Source of the DNA: Protofrankia sp. CiP1_Cm_nod1
Lineage (GTDB): Bacteria; Actinomycetota; Actinomycetes; Frankiales; Frankiaceae
Length of the DNA: 57,587 nucleotides
Direction: 5' to 3'
Assembly (NCBI RefSeq): GCF_920888515.1
Contig: NZ_CAKKTM010000451.1
Location: 1 to 57,587, forward strand
How positions within the stretch are numbered: the first letter of the stretch is position 1; each line of letters opens with the position of its first letter. This document shows positions 31,679-40,848 of the stretch, in pieces. The notes below the pieces were generated by a model, which worked only from the letters and a program-made list of their open reading frames with translations, was not told the DNA's origin and did not search any database. Both the position numbers and the translations under genes were made by a program.

Positions 31679-34000
31679 ATGGCCACCGACCGCCAGACCA
31701 TGAGCGCCTGCCGTATCCTCGTCCATCTCGTCGGGGCCGCCGACCTCGGCGCGTCATCCGGAGAGCAGTTCCGGGAACGGCTCGCCGAGCTCGTCGCGGC
31801 CGGCCCGGACGAAGCCGGACGCCTGTTGACGACGAGCGTCGACCCGGCGCGAAAAACACCGCTGATCGCGGTGTTCGCGGCCGGCGCCCCACAGTACGAC
31901 CGGGTCGTTCTCGTTGTTACCAGGCCCCGTGCCGGCCAGCCCGCTGATTCGGGCCAGACACTGTCGCTCGGCGAAGCAATCAAGAAGCTGCTGGAATCCG
32001 ACAGCCTGTACGGCGTCAGTTTTCCACCGGGGGCCGTCGAAATTCTCGAAGCCCACGGACCATATCTCGCGGGGACTCGGCCGGTGATACGCCGGCGGCT
32101 GCGAGAGCTTCATGACGCCGGTGTGCCGCCGCACGTCGACATCACTTTCGGCGGCGGCGCCACCAACGCGGCGATGGGATTGGTGATCGGGGCGCTCGAA
32201 AGCGAGGTGGAGCCGCATCTGGTGCTCCTGGCCGAGCGTGGTGGCCACCGCATCCTGCCGAGCGAGAAAATACCGAGCGCGAACGAGAACGACGACCGCT
32301 GGCTCGTCCGGCACCGGTTCTATGCGTCCATGGCCAGTCATGATCAGGACAATGAAGAGCTGTGGAAGCGCCGCCTCAACCGTCAGATTCTGGTGGCCGA
32401 GGGCGTTGGTGGCGCCGGCTGGGACGATACCGGCGAGGAGGAACTGGCCCGGGTCCTGCTGGAACGGATCGACCGGCGGGAGGTGGTCGACGGCATGCTC
32501 TTCCGCGCGTGGCTGGAAGCCCGCGTCCGTAACCTCGCGGCCCGGGACAGCGCGGCCGGCGTCGACGCCGATCTTGATGATCTGATCAGGCGTCGCTTTC
32601 CCGACCGGGAGATCCGCGCCGCGCAGAAGAAGGAACCGCGGAGCAAGCTGTCCAAAGATGAGATCAGGAAGCTGCGCGCCGCCCGCGCCAAGCGGGAAGT
32701 GCCGACATCCGCGCTCGACCTGCTGCTCGAGCCGCGGGTGTGGGACGCCGAAATGGCGGCCAAGGATCTGGTGCACGTGAACCGGACCAATCCGCGGGAT
32801 CTGGGGATCATCGACCGGTTTCTCGAGACCCAGAGCTATCTGCCCAGGTATGACGAGGAGATCGTGGAGCTCGGTTACCCGCGGTGGCGTTATCTCGATG
32901 ATCGGCGTGCCCTTATTCTTCTTGCGATGGGCATGGATTCGGTCGAAGGTGACGACCCGCCGACACCCCGCCTGGATGCGCTCATCCAGAAGGCCGCCTG
33001 TAAGAACGTCACGCCGGTCATCCGGATTCTCGTGTCCGAAAAGACCGAGCCCGTCGGCCGGCTGTGGGAGACAAAGGCGCGTGGGAAGAACATCGATTGC
33101 CGCATCCTCCTGAAAAGTGGGATCGATTTCGGCGATCTCGATGACATCCGCTTGGACACCTGGGACGCGCTCCAGGCGGAAGGCGATCTCGACACGGTCA
33201 AGGAGGTCTGGGTCGTCGTGAGCTCCGGACGGAAGCCACAGGGGCTCGGGCTGACGCTCGCGGGTATCGAATGGGGCCTGTCGGCCGCCTGCCCCACCCG
33301 GTTGGCGGAGATCCGTCGTTCCGGTGCGGGTTCGGACGAGTCGATCGTCGAGATCGACGGGGAGGCCGTGCTCAACCGTGTCGCCGGTGACGCCGAGCTG
33401 GCCCGGGTCGCGCTTTCCGCGCTCGAGTGCCTGGACGTCAGCGCCGCGGTGGCGCTGCTCGGCCAGGGCTCCGCCCAGCGGCTGCGGCCCTTCGCCGACA
33501 GAGCGCGAAGGCTGGCTTTCATCGGGCCGTCCGCAACGCTCGACCCGCGGTGGCTGGCATCCATCGGGCTGCCGGAGGGCCCGGAGCGTCTGCCCTTCCT
33601 GCTGTTGCGAGCCCGGCTCCGCCTGATGGAGACGCTGGCGGAGAGCGATCCCTGGGGCTGTGCCGTGCGGGCGGCCGTGCTGTGCGAGGGAACGCTGGGC
33701 AAGAACGGCAAAAACGGGTGGAACGCTCTCAAGAACCGTATTCCCGAAGCCGGCAGGATCGCTGGATATCGCAATGACAGCCCGGCCTCGCACGGGAAGG
33801 AAAAGGCCGCGCGGACGGGCCGGGCTGTCACTCACCCGTCCGCGGAGAAGCTGCGGGAGTGCTTGCGTGGCCTGCGCGAAGGGCTCAGCAGGCAGGTAAA
33901 GGTCGACGGCGTGGGGCTGCCGGACACCTGGGACGGTGTGCTCGTCGACGAGCTCAGCCGGCTGCGCGGCGAGCTTCGGGCGTTCACCGCGCCCGCCTGA
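31679..34000 (+). CDS. Putative dual-CARF/HEPN cyclic-oligoadenylate effector RNase
   Basis: A 773-residue protein divergent from cas10. Residues about 70-185 look like a CARF domain: strand YDRVVLVVTRP, then HVDITFGGGATNAAMGLVIGAL, which parallels the Csm6/Csx1 NxTGGTK-type ligand loop. A second CARF-like unit (about 440-545) has VTPVIRILVSEKTEP and EVWVVVSSGRKPQGLGLTLAGIEWGL. The C-terminal helical region contains YRNDSPASH, an R-x6-H motif (R698, H705) typical of HEPN ribonucleases. The simplest reading is a Cas10-signalled collateral RNase. The charged middle (250-350) is unassigned. I know no named family with exactly this layout. A GAAGGGCGAG ribosome site precedes ATG 31679. Confidence 0.68.
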   Translation: MATDRQTMSACRILVHLVGAADLGASSGEQFRERLAELVAAGPDEAGRLLTTSVDPARKTPLIAVFAAGAPQYDRVVLVVTRPRAGQPADSGQTLSLGEAIKKLLESDSLYGVSFPPGAVEILEAHGPYLAGTRPVIRRRLRELHDAGVPPHVDITFGGGATNAAMGLVIGALESEVEPHLVLLAERGGHRILPSEKIPSANENDDRWLVRHRFYASMASHDQDNEELWKRRLNRQILVAEGVGGAGWDDTGEEELARVLLERIDRREVVDGMLFRAWLEARVRNLAARDSAAGVDADLDDLIRRRFPDREIRAAQKKEPRSKLSKDEIRKLRAARAKREVPTSALDLLLEPRVWDAEMAAKDLVHVNRTNPRDLGIIDRFLETQSYLPRYDEEIVELGYPRWRYLDDRRALILLAMGMDSVEGDDPPTPRLDALIQKAACKNVTPVIRILVSEKTEPVGRLWETKARGKNIDCRILLKSGIDFGDLDDIRLDTWDALQAEGDLDTVKEVWVVVSSGRKPQGLGLTLAGIEWGLSAACPTRLAEIRRSGAGSDESIVEIDGEAVLNRVAGDAELARVALSALECLDVSAAVALLGQGSAQRLRPFADRARRLAFIGPSATLDPRWLASIGLPEGPERLPFLLLRARLRLMETLAESDPWGCAVRAAVLCEGTLGKNGKNGWNALKNRIPEAGRIAGYRNDSPASHGKEKAARTGRAVTHPSAEKLRECLRGLREGLSRQVKVDGVGLPDTWDGVLVDELSRLRGELRAFTAPA

Positions 34001-34042
34001 ACAGGGGCTGCGCCGGGTCAGAGGTCAGGCGGCAGTGCTGGG

Positions 34043-35362
34043 TCAGGGGCGGTGCCAGGTCTGGGGGTCGGCGGTGACCTGTTCGCCGCTGGCCATGTTC
34101 TTGACCTCGTGCGGCTTGCCGTCCTCGAAGGGTGGGAACCAGACGAACGGGATGCCCTTGCGTGACGCGTAACGGATCTGTTTTCCCAGCCTGTCGGCCT
34201 CGTGGTAGGTCTCGACGTTGTAGCCGCGGGCGCGCAGGTGTGCGGCGGTGGCCCTCGCCTCGGCCCGGCGGGCGTCGCTGGGGAGCACCACCAGGACGTC
34301 GCTGGGGCAGCTCGCGGCGGTTTCCAGGCGTCCTTCCGCCAGGAGCTTGGCGAAGATCCGGGTGAGCCCGATGGAGATCCCGACGCCGGGCAGGTGCCGG
34401 CGGATGAACGACCCGGCGAGGTCGGCGTAGCGGCCGCCCGAGCAGATGCTGCCGTAGTCCGGCCAGTCGACGAACTTCCCCTCGTAGACGGTGCCGGTGT
34501 AGTAGTCCAGGCCGCGGGCGATGGACAGGTCCGCCACGATGCTGCCGGCGGGCAGGTCGGAGAGCTCGTCGAGGACGAACGACAGCTCGTCCAGGCCCTC
34601 GTCCAGCAGGTCGGAGGTGACGCCGAGGCGGCGGATGTCGTCGGCCACGCCGGTGTCGCCGCCGCGGATGTGGGCGAGGTCCAGGCAGGCGGTGATCTGT
34701 TCGGGGGTGAGCCCGAGGGTGCTGGCGAGCAGTTTCTCGACGCCGGCGGTGCCTATCTTGTCCAGCTTGTCCGCGACCCGGATGACGCCGAGCGGGTCGC
34801 CGATGCCGAGCCCGGTGTAGAAGCCCTGCAGCACCTTCCGGTTGTTGATGTTGACCGACCAGGCGGGGATGCCGAGCCCGGTGAGGATCTCGTGGACGAT
34901 GCGGGGGAGCTCGGCGTCGAAGTACAGCGGGACGCGGTCGACGTTGATGACGTCGATGTCACACTGGGTGAACTCGCGGTAGCGGCCTTCCTGCGGGCGC
35001 TCGCCGCGCCAGACCCGCTGCACCTGGTAGCGCTTGAACGGGAAGACCAGCTCGTTGAAGTGCTGCGCGACGTACCGGGCGAACGGCACGGTGAGGTCGA
35101 AGTGCAGGCCGAGCCGGGCGTCGCCGTCGTCGCCGTCGTCGGCCTGCAGCCGGCGCAGGGTGTAGACCTCCTGGGAGGTCTCCCCCTTCGCGAGCAGCAC
35201 GTCGAGGGCTTCGACGGACGGGGTCTCGACCGAGCAGAAACCGTAGCGCTCGAAGGCCCGGCGGATCTCGTCGAGCCAGCGCAGCTCGACCAGCCGCACC
35301 TCGGGCAGCCACTCGGGGAATCCGCTGACCGGCGCGGGCCGGACGAGCTGCTCGTTGCCCAT
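34043..35362 (-). CDS. hisS: Histidyl-tRNA synthetase
   Basis: A 439-residue class II synthetase charging tRNA-His. Motif 2 region QVQRVWRGERPQEGRYREFTQCDIDV, DLTVPFARYV, the histidine-specific RGLDYYTGTVYE, motif 3 (GVGISIGLTRIFAKL) and a C-terminal anticodon-binding domain (about 345-439) are all present. ATG 35362 gives the family length; GGAG lies 13-16 bases upstream, and a longer start at 35422 is possible but poorly conserved-looking. It is followed upstream on the same strand by adk. It looks like a complete housekeeping gene. Confidence 0.92.
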   Translation of the reverse strand: MGNEQLVRPAPVSGFPEWLPEVRLVELRWLDEIRRAFERYGFCSVETPSVEALDVLLAKGETSQEVYTLRRLQADDGDDGDARLGLHFDLTVPFARYVAQHFNELVFPFKRYQVQRVWRGERPQEGRYREFTQCDIDVINVDRVPLYFDAELPRIVHEILTGLGIPAWSVNINNRKVLQGFYTGLGIGDPLGVIRVADKLDKIGTAGVEKLLASTLGLTPEQITACLDLAHIRGGDTGVADDIRRLGVTSDLLDEGLDELSFVLDELSDLPAGSIVADLSIARGLDYYTGTVYEGKFVDWPDYGSICSGGRYADLAGSFIRRHLPGVGISIGLTRIFAKLLAEGRLETAASCPSDVLVVLPSDARRAEARATAAHLRARGYNVETYHEADRLGKQIRYASRKGIPFVWFPPFEDGKPHEVKNMASGEQVTADPQTWHRP

Positions 35363-35587
35363 AGCGGAAACGCTCTCCTCTCGAGGACTACCTGACGTCG
35401 TGCACCGGATACGGTGAGGCATCGCGTGTGCGTCCCGGCCGGTCGGTCAGGACGCGCCTGAATCCAGCATGACCCGCCGGCCGTACCGTATCCCTTGCGC
35501 CACGGCGTGGGGACGGACGTCGTGGCGCACCGCGCGACGACGACCGCGCGACGGCTCCGCGGCGGCTCCGTGCCGGTAGCCGCCGGG

Positions 35588-36232
35588 CTACGACAGCTTG
35601 GGCAGGTCGAAGTGCTCACGGATCTCGGCCTGGACGTCGACGGCCGGGTGCCGGGCATCGACGATCGCCACGTACTCCTTGCGCTGGAAGATCTCCATCA
35701 CCGGCCTGGTCCGGGCGTGGTACTCACGCAGCCGGACCTCGAGCGCCTCGGGGTTGTCGTCCGAACGGGTCAGCAGCTGGCCGCCGCAGACGTCGCAGGT
35801 GTCCGCCACCCGGGGACGGCTGGCGATGAGGTTGTAGTCCAGCCCGCACCGGGAGCACAGGCGTCTGGCCAGCACCCGCCGGTAGACCTCCTCGTCCGGC
35901 AGGTCCAGGTAGATCACACCGTCGATGTCGTAGCTCTCCAGGAAGAACTCGGCCTGCCGGGCGTTGCGGGGGAAGCCGTCGATGACGAAGCCGTAGTTCC
36001 AGTCGTGGCTGGCGAGCCTGTCCCGGACCACCGACTCGACGAGGTCGTCGCCGACCAGATGGCCGCTGGCGACGACGCGTCTGACCTGGGCGCCCAGTTT
36101 GGTATGGCTCTGTACATTCCAGCGGAAAATGTCACCCACGCTGATATGGACGAGGTCGAGGTCGTCGGCGAGCATTTTCGCCTGCGTGCCCTTGCCGCTG
36201 CCCTGCACGCCCATGATGACGAACTTGCGCAT
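35588..36232 (-). CDS. adk: Adenylate kinase with zinc LID
   Basis: A 214-residue adenylate kinase, which interconverts ATP + AMP and 2 ADP. The P-loop MGVQGSGKGTQAK is at residues 7-19, the AMP-binding DGFPRN near 85, and a LID domain with CSRCG and CDVCGG forms a Cys4 zinc site, as in many Gram-positive enzymes. The start at ATG 36232 has GGAGGTGGGT immediately upstream. It is encoded on the same strand just upstream of hisS. It could be an additional nucleoside-monophosphate kinase rather than the sole Adk, because the usual secY-adk context is absent. Confidence 0.88.
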   Translation of the reverse strand: MRKFVIMGVQGSGKGTQAKMLADDLDLVHISVGDIFRWNVQSHTKLGAQVRRVVASGHLVGDDLVESVVRDRLASHDWNYGFVIDGFPRNARQAEFFLESYDIDGVIYLDLPDEEVYRRVLARRLCSRCGLDYNLIASRPRVADTCDVCGGQLLTRSDDNPEALEVRLREYHARTRPVMEIFQRKEYVAIVDARHPAVDVQAEIREHFDLPKLS

Positions 36233-36897
36233 ACCCACCTCCGGCTGCCAGAAGTCTCCGGTTCCCAGGAATTCCCCGCCACTCGCCATGCTCTCCCCGC
36301 GGCCCGGCCGCGGGCCGGCGCCGCGCGGCCCCGTCAGTCCGTGAGCTGGCGCCGCGCCGTACCCGCCGGCCTGCCAGGACGGTGGCGATGTGGTGATCGG
36401 ACGGACGGCCCGGGCGCCGACCGGCCGGACACGCGCGGGAGCCTGCCGGCCGCGCCGGAAGCCGCGCCGTCCGGAGTCCTGGTCCGCTCGACAAAGCGCC
36501 GTTCCTGTTCCCTGTCGTTTGTGCCCGGCTGTTCCGCGCCCGGCCGTTCTGTTCCCGGCCGCCGCCCGCCGGCCCCACGCCGACCGGGACGAGGCCCGAC
36601 CGTACCAGTGCCCGCCCGGCCCGGGAGGTACGCACACGGGAAATCTTCGTACTCGCCGGTGAAACAGTACAAAATGACCTTTTCGAAGCCGCCGGTGGCA
36701 TCAGGACGGGCGAAGGGCAATGTTTTGGCGAGTATTTAGCGAATATTTGGCGAATGTTGCGGATGTCGGCGGCACCGGTGGGCGGGCCGTGGCGGGAACC
36801 GCGTATCCGGTCGCGCGGGCTGGTCCCGGCCGGCCGGCCGGCCGCCGTGGCCGGCCGATCCGTGACAGGCGCCCGGATAGCGGGCGAAGATGGCCGG
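36233..36897. other. Divergent gap between adk and the hydantoinase-B gene
   Basis: It is G+C-rich with no supported gene, except for an A+T-richer end holding three 11-bp tandem repeats (36725-36757). Confidence 0.4.
36725..36757. repeat. Three 11-bp tandem repeats (iteron-like)
   Basis: TTGGCGAGTAT, TTAGCGAATAT and TTGGCGAATGT are consecutive 11-bp units, about one helical turn each. They sit in the divergent promoter space and probably bind a regulator along one face of the helix. Confidence 0.55.
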
Positions 36898-38559
36898 GTG
36901 GACCCGGTGACGCTGTCGGTGCTGGTGAGCGGGCTCGCCGGGATCGCCGAGGAGATGGGGACGCTGCTGGTCCGCAGCGCCTACTCGTCCAACATCAAGG
37001 AACGTCGCGACTGCTCGGCCGCCCTCTTCGACCGGGCCGGCCGGATGATCGCCCAGGCCGCGCACGTCCCCGTGCACCTCGGCGCCATGTACGAGTCGGT
37101 GCGGGCGGTGGCCGCCCGCGGTGCCAGGCCTGGCGAGGTGTGGGTGCTCAACGACCCGTTCGCCGGCGGGAACCACCTGCCCGACGTCACGCTCGTGTCA
37201 CCGCTGGCGGCGAACGGCGAGATCATCGCCTTTGCCGCGACCCGGGCGCACCACTCGGACATGGGCGGCATGCGCCCCGGGTCGATGCCGGCCGACTCGC
37301 GGGAGATCTACGCCGAGGGGCTCATCATCCCGCCGGTGCGGCTGGTCGCCGACGGTGAGTGGCGTGCCGACATCCTCGAGCTGATCTGTGCGAACTCGCG
37401 CACGCCGGAGCTGCGCCGCGGCGACCTGCGGGCCCAGGCCGCGGCGAACCAGCTGGCCGGCACCAGGCTGGCCGAGCTGATCGAACGCCGGGGCCTGGAC
37501 GTCGTGCTGACGGCGTTCGCCGAGGTGCTGGCCTACGGCGAGCGGCGCTCCCGGGCGATGATCGCGGCGCTGCCGGACGGCCGGTACACCGCCGCCGGCG
37601 AGGTCGAGGGCGACGGCGTGACCGATGACGACATCCCGATCCGGGTGGCGGTGACGATCGACGGCGACGCGCTGACGGTCGACTTCGCGGGCACCTCGCC
37701 GGCGGTGCCCGGCAACGTGAACTGCCCGCGGGCCGTCACCCGGTCGGCCTGCTGTTTCGCGCTGCGGGTGCTGCTGCCCGAGGACGTCCCGGCGAACGAC
37801 GGCACCTACGCCCCGCTGGAGGTGCTGACGCGGCCCGGATCCCTGGTGGACGCGCGCCGGCCGTCCGCCGTGGTCGCCGGGAACGTCGAGACGTCCCAGC
37901 GGATCGCCGACACGGTGCTGGCGGCCCTGTCCCAGGCCGTCGCGGCCGGCACGGCCCGTGAGGCTCGTACGGACAGCACGGCCGGCACGGCTCGTACGGA
38001 CAGCACGGCCGGCACGGCTCGTACGGCCGGTGGGCCCGCGGCCGATGGGGCCGGGCGGCGTGAGCCCGGCGACGGCCCGGTCCTGCCCGCGCAGGGGCAG
38101 GGCACGATGAACAATCTGATCATCGGCGGGCGGGGGTGGACGTACTACGAGACGCTCGCCGGCGGCCAGGGCGCGTCCGCGCGCGGGCCGGGGCCGTCCG
38201 GTGTGCACGTGGGCATGACCAACACCCTGAACACCCCGATCGAGGCCCTGGAGCTGGAGTACCCGATGCGGGTCGAACGCTACGAGCTCGACATGGCCAC
38301 CGCCGGGGCTGGTCGGCATCCTGGTGGCGCGGGGCTGGTGCGCTCGATCCGGGTGCTTCAGGAGGCGGCCCTGTCGCTGCTCACCGACCGCCGTCGGCAC
38401 GCCCCGCAGGGCGCCGCCGGTGGCGGGCCAGGCGCGGTGGGGCGCAACGAGGTGGACGGCGTGCGGCTGCCGTCCAAGGCGGGCCTGGAGCTGGCGGCCG
38501 GGTCGGTCGTCACGATCCGTACTCCCGGTGGCGGCGGCTGGGGCCCGTCCGACGGCTGA
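36898..38559 (+). CDS. hyuB: Hydantoinase B/oxoprolinase-family protein
   Basis: A protein of about 553 residues of the HyuB family, the B subunit of ATP-dependent N-methylhydantoinase, 5-oxoprolinase or acetone/acetophenone carboxylase type enzymes. Diagnostic segments are IAEEMGTLLVRSAYSSNIKERRDCSAALFD, NDPFAGGNHLPDV, HHSDMGG and FAGTSPAVPGNVNCP. The HyuA partner is not adjacent, which is unusual. A 27-bp tandem repeat (37963-38030) encodes an RTDSTAGTA linker. The start is uncertain: GTG 36898 gives the usual length, while the frame stays open to 36754. Confidence 0.85.
   Translation: MDPVTLSVLVSGLAGIAEEMGTLLVRSAYSSNIKERRDCSAALFDRAGRMIAQAAHVPVHLGAMYESVRAVAARGARPGEVWVLNDPFAGGNHLPDVTLVSPLAANGEIIAFAATRAHHSDMGGMRPGSMPADSREIYAEGLIIPPVRLVADGEWRADILELICANSRTPELRRGDLRAQAAANQLAGTRLAELIERRGLDVVLTAFAEVLAYGERRSRAMIAALPDGRYTAAGEVEGDGVTDDDIPIRVAVTIDGDALTVDFAGTSPAVPGNVNCPRAVTRSACCFALRVLLPEDVPANDGTYAPLEVLTRPGSLVDARRPSAVVAGNVETSQRIADTVLAALSQAVAAGTAREARTDSTAGTARTDSTAGTARTAGGPAADGAGRREPGDGPVLPAQGQGTMNNLIIGGRGWTYYETLAGGQGASARGPGPSGVHVGMTNTLNTPIEALELEYPMRVERYELDMATAGAGRHPGGAGLVRSIRVLQEAALSLLTDRRRHAPQGAAGGGPGAVGRNEVDGVRLPSKAGLELAAGSVVTIRTPGGGGWGPSDG
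37963..38030 (+). repeat. 27-bp tandem repeat in hyuB
   Basis: About 2.5 copies of a 27-bp unit starting GCTCGTACGGACAGC encode RTDSTAGTA. It is probably a slippage expansion in a surface loop. Confidence 0.7.
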
Positions 38560-38919
38560 GAGCCGAGGGCTTCCGCCGGCCGCTGCCGGGGCCGCTGCCG
38601 GGATGTGTACGGACGCGGCATACGGACGGCATGCGGATCCCGGCCGCGTCCGTGGTCGGATCGGCGTCGATCTCTGGCCGAGGTGATTGTCGTGCGCGCG
38701 GCGCCGCTATGATCCGTTTTTGGTTTGATGATATAAGGATGTTGTTCCAATGTTATTTTTATAATCATTTGTTGGTTGACTTGGTTACTTCTGGGGTGTA
38801 AATGCACGGAACGTACCCATGGTCGAATCGAAGTCCGTTCATGGGCACGGTGAGTCACGGCTGGTGAGTCACGGCTGCGAGGCAACGGGGCCGCGCCCAA
38901 TGGCGGTGGAGGAGGTCCG
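38560..38919 (+). promoter_or_regulatory. Gap with A+T-rich island and promoter for the HD protein
   Basis: About 38709-38805 is strikingly A+T-rich. At its end are TTGACT (38776-38781) and TAAATG (38799-38804), with a 17-bp spacer, a plausible sigma-A-type promoter about 115 bases before GTG 38920. Confidence 0.45.
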
Positions 38920-39672
38920 GTGGACACGGTGGTGCTGTCGTCACTGGCGCGGTCGTTCGACGCCGCCCTGCTGTCGGCGGGTGCGCGGGCGGATGCCGCC
39001 GAACGGGCGTCCGCGTTCGAGGATCTTGTCCTCCGCTACTGCGAGCCCGGCCGTTTCTACCACACGCTGCGTCACGTGAGTGAGACGTTGGTCGCGCTGC
39101 GGCTGCTCGTCACGGCCGACCGGGAGCGCGGCCGGGAGCAGGACCGTGACCGGGCCGGCGGGTGGGAACGGGCCGGCGGACGGGCCCGGCCGGGCGGAGC
39201 GGACGACCCGGCGTCCGCGCTGCCCGCCTGCCGGCTCGCGCTCTTCTTCCACGACGCGGTCTACGACACGCGGACGAGTGACAACGAGGCCCGGTCGGGC
39301 GAGCTGGCGGCCGCCACGCTGACCGCCCTGGGCTGCCCGCGGCCGGTGGCCGCCGACGTCGACCGGCTGGTGCGGGCAACCGCGGCCCACCTGTCCGCGG
39401 GCCCGGACGAAGCCATGGTCAACGACGCGGATCTGCGGGTGCTGGCCCGGCCGGCGCCCGCGTACGACGTCTACGCCCGCAGGGTACGGCGGGAGTATGC
39501 CTGGGTCTCCCCGGAGCGCTGGGCCTCCGGCCGGGCCGCCGTGCTGCGCACGCTGCTCGAACAGCGCGTCTACGCCACGCCGTGGGCGTCCCGCCACTGG
39601 GAGCCGATGGCCCGCGCCAACCTGCGCCGCGAGCTGGCAGGCCTGCGCCGTGAGCTGGCCGGCCAGCCCTGA
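38920..39672 (+). CDS. HD-fold predicted metal-dependent phosphohydrolase
   Basis: A 250-residue protein of the bacterial HD-superfamily group often mislabelled as NMDA-receptor-like. The metal-site pattern is H-R-H in FYHTLRHVSE, FFHDAVYD (the HD pair), ATAAHL and NDADLRVLA. Such proteins resemble nucleotide phosphohydrolases, but the substrate is unknown. An Arg/Gly-rich insertion at about 67-90 interrupts the domain. It starts at GTG 38920 after GGAGGAGG. A terminator-like inverted repeat follows the stop. Confidence 0.8.
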   Translation: MDTVVLSSLARSFDAALLSAGARADAAERASAFEDLVLRYCEPGRFYHTLRHVSETLVALRLLVTADRERGREQDRDRAGGWERAGGRARPGGADDPASALPACRLALFFHDAVYDTRTSDNEARSGELAAATLTALGCPRPVAADVDRLVRATAAHLSAGPDEAMVNDADLRVLARPAPAYDVYARRVRREYAWVSPERWASGRAAVLRTLLEQRVYATPWASRHWEPMARANLRRELAGLRRELAGQP

Positions 39673-39690
39673 ACACCTGCGACAGCACTC

Positions 39691-39734
39691 CGGTGGGTGG
39701 AAACCGCCACGGCAGCGACCGTTTCCACCCACCG
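39691..39734 (+). terminator. 14-bp perfect inverted repeat terminator
   Basis: CGGTGGGTGGAAAC (39691-39704) and GTTTCCACCCACCG (39721-39734), with a 16-base loop, 18 bases after the HD-protein stop and before galU. Confidence 0.65.
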
Positions 39735-39825
39735 ATACGGAAGCCGTAGGGAAGCCGTAGGCGGGAACCGCTGCGGCCGCGATGGAAACCACCGACGCCT
39801 TCGCCGAGCGGCTATGGTTTCGCCC

Positions 39826-40755
39826 ATGTCAGTAAAGAAGGCGGTGATTCCGGCTGCGGGCCTCGGCACCCGGTTCCTGCCGGCGACCAAGTCCCTGCCC
39901 AAGGAGATGCTGCCGGTCGTCGACCGGCCGGCCATCGAGTATGTGGTGGAGGAGGCTTCCCGCGCCGGTCTACGGGATGTGCTTCTTGTCACGAGCCGCA
40001 CCAAGAAGGCGGTGGAGGACCATTTCGACCGGGAGACCGAACTCGAGGCGGCCCTGGAACGGAAGGGTGACACGGCCAGGCTGGGACGCATCCGCGCGTC
40101 GGCCGAACTCGCCGAGGTGCACTCGGTCCGCCAGCAGGCCCCGCGGGGGCTCGGCCATGCCGTGCTGTGCGCGGCCGGGCACGTCGGCGACGAGCCCTTC
40201 GCGGTCCTGCTCGGCGACGACCTGATCGACGAACGTGATCCGCTGCTGGTGGAGATGCTCGCGGTGCGGGAGCGTTTCGGCGGCAGCGTCGTCGGCCTCA
40301 TGGAGGTTCCGGAGGAACTCGTCTCGCTGTACGGGGTGGCGACGGTCGACCCGACGGCCGTCGGGCCGGCGGGGGAGCGCTACCAGACCGTCCGCATCCG
40401 GGACCTGGTGGAGAAGCCCTCGGCCGACGAGGCGCCCAGCAACCTCGCGATCATCGGCCGGTACGTCCTGTCACCGGCGATTTTCGACGTGTTGCGGCGG
40501 ACACCACCCGGCCGTGGGAACGAGATCCAGCTCACCGACGCCTTGCGGACGCTGGCCCACCTCGGCGACGATGCGGGCGAGCCCGTCCACGGGGTGGTCT
40601 TCACCGGGCGCCGCTACGACACCGGTGACCGGGTGGACTATCTCAAGGCCGTGATCCGGCTCGCCTGCGAGCGGCCGGACATCGGCGGGGAGCTGTACCC
40701 GTGGCTGGAGGAGTACGTCTCCGCCGGCGGCCCCAAGTCCGATCCCGGTCCGTGA
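39826..40755 (+). CDS. galU: UTP-glucose-1-phosphate uridylyltransferase
   Basis: A 309-residue GalU that makes UDP-glucose for cell-envelope and storage polysaccharides. The nucleotidyltransferase signature AAGLGTRFLPATKSLPKEMLPV is at the N-terminus, with VVEEA, AVLLGDD and FTGRRYDTGD further on. ATG 39826 gives the family length. It heads the actinobacterial gene order galU-moeA/glp-moaC-rimJ-glpR. Confidence 0.93.
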   Translation: MSVKKAVIPAAGLGTRFLPATKSLPKEMLPVVDRPAIEYVVEEASRAGLRDVLLVTSRTKKAVEDHFDRETELEAALERKGDTARLGRIRASAELAEVHSVRQQAPRGLGHAVLCAAGHVGDEPFAVLLGDDLIDERDPLLVEMLAVRERFGGSVVGLMEVPEELVSLYGVATVDPTAVGPAGERYQTVRIRDLVEKPSADEAPSNLAIIGRYVLSPAIFDVLRRTPPGRGNEIQLTDALRTLAHLGDDAGEPVHGVVFTGRRYDTGDRVDYLKAVIRLACERPDIGGELYPWLEEYVSAGGPKSDPGP

Positions 40756-40790
40756 GAGCCCGGCCGGTGACAGGTGTGAGACGGCCGGCG

Positions 40791-40818
40791 GGCCTGGCGG
40801 GCCTGGCGGGCCTGGCGG
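40791..40818 (+). repeat. 9-bp tandem repeat (GGCCTGGCG) x3
   Basis: Short tandem units in the galU-moeA spacer, just upstream of the moeA start. Probably slippage. Confidence 0.6.
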
Positions 40819-40848
40819 GGTGGAGGCGACCGGTGTGAGGCGATCGAC

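Noticed and set aside
31679-34000. Classifying the effector simply as Csm6
   Set aside because: Csm6 is roughly half the length with one CARF and one HEPN. This protein is 773 residues with two CARF-like segments and an unassigned middle region, so a Csm6 label would hide the difference.
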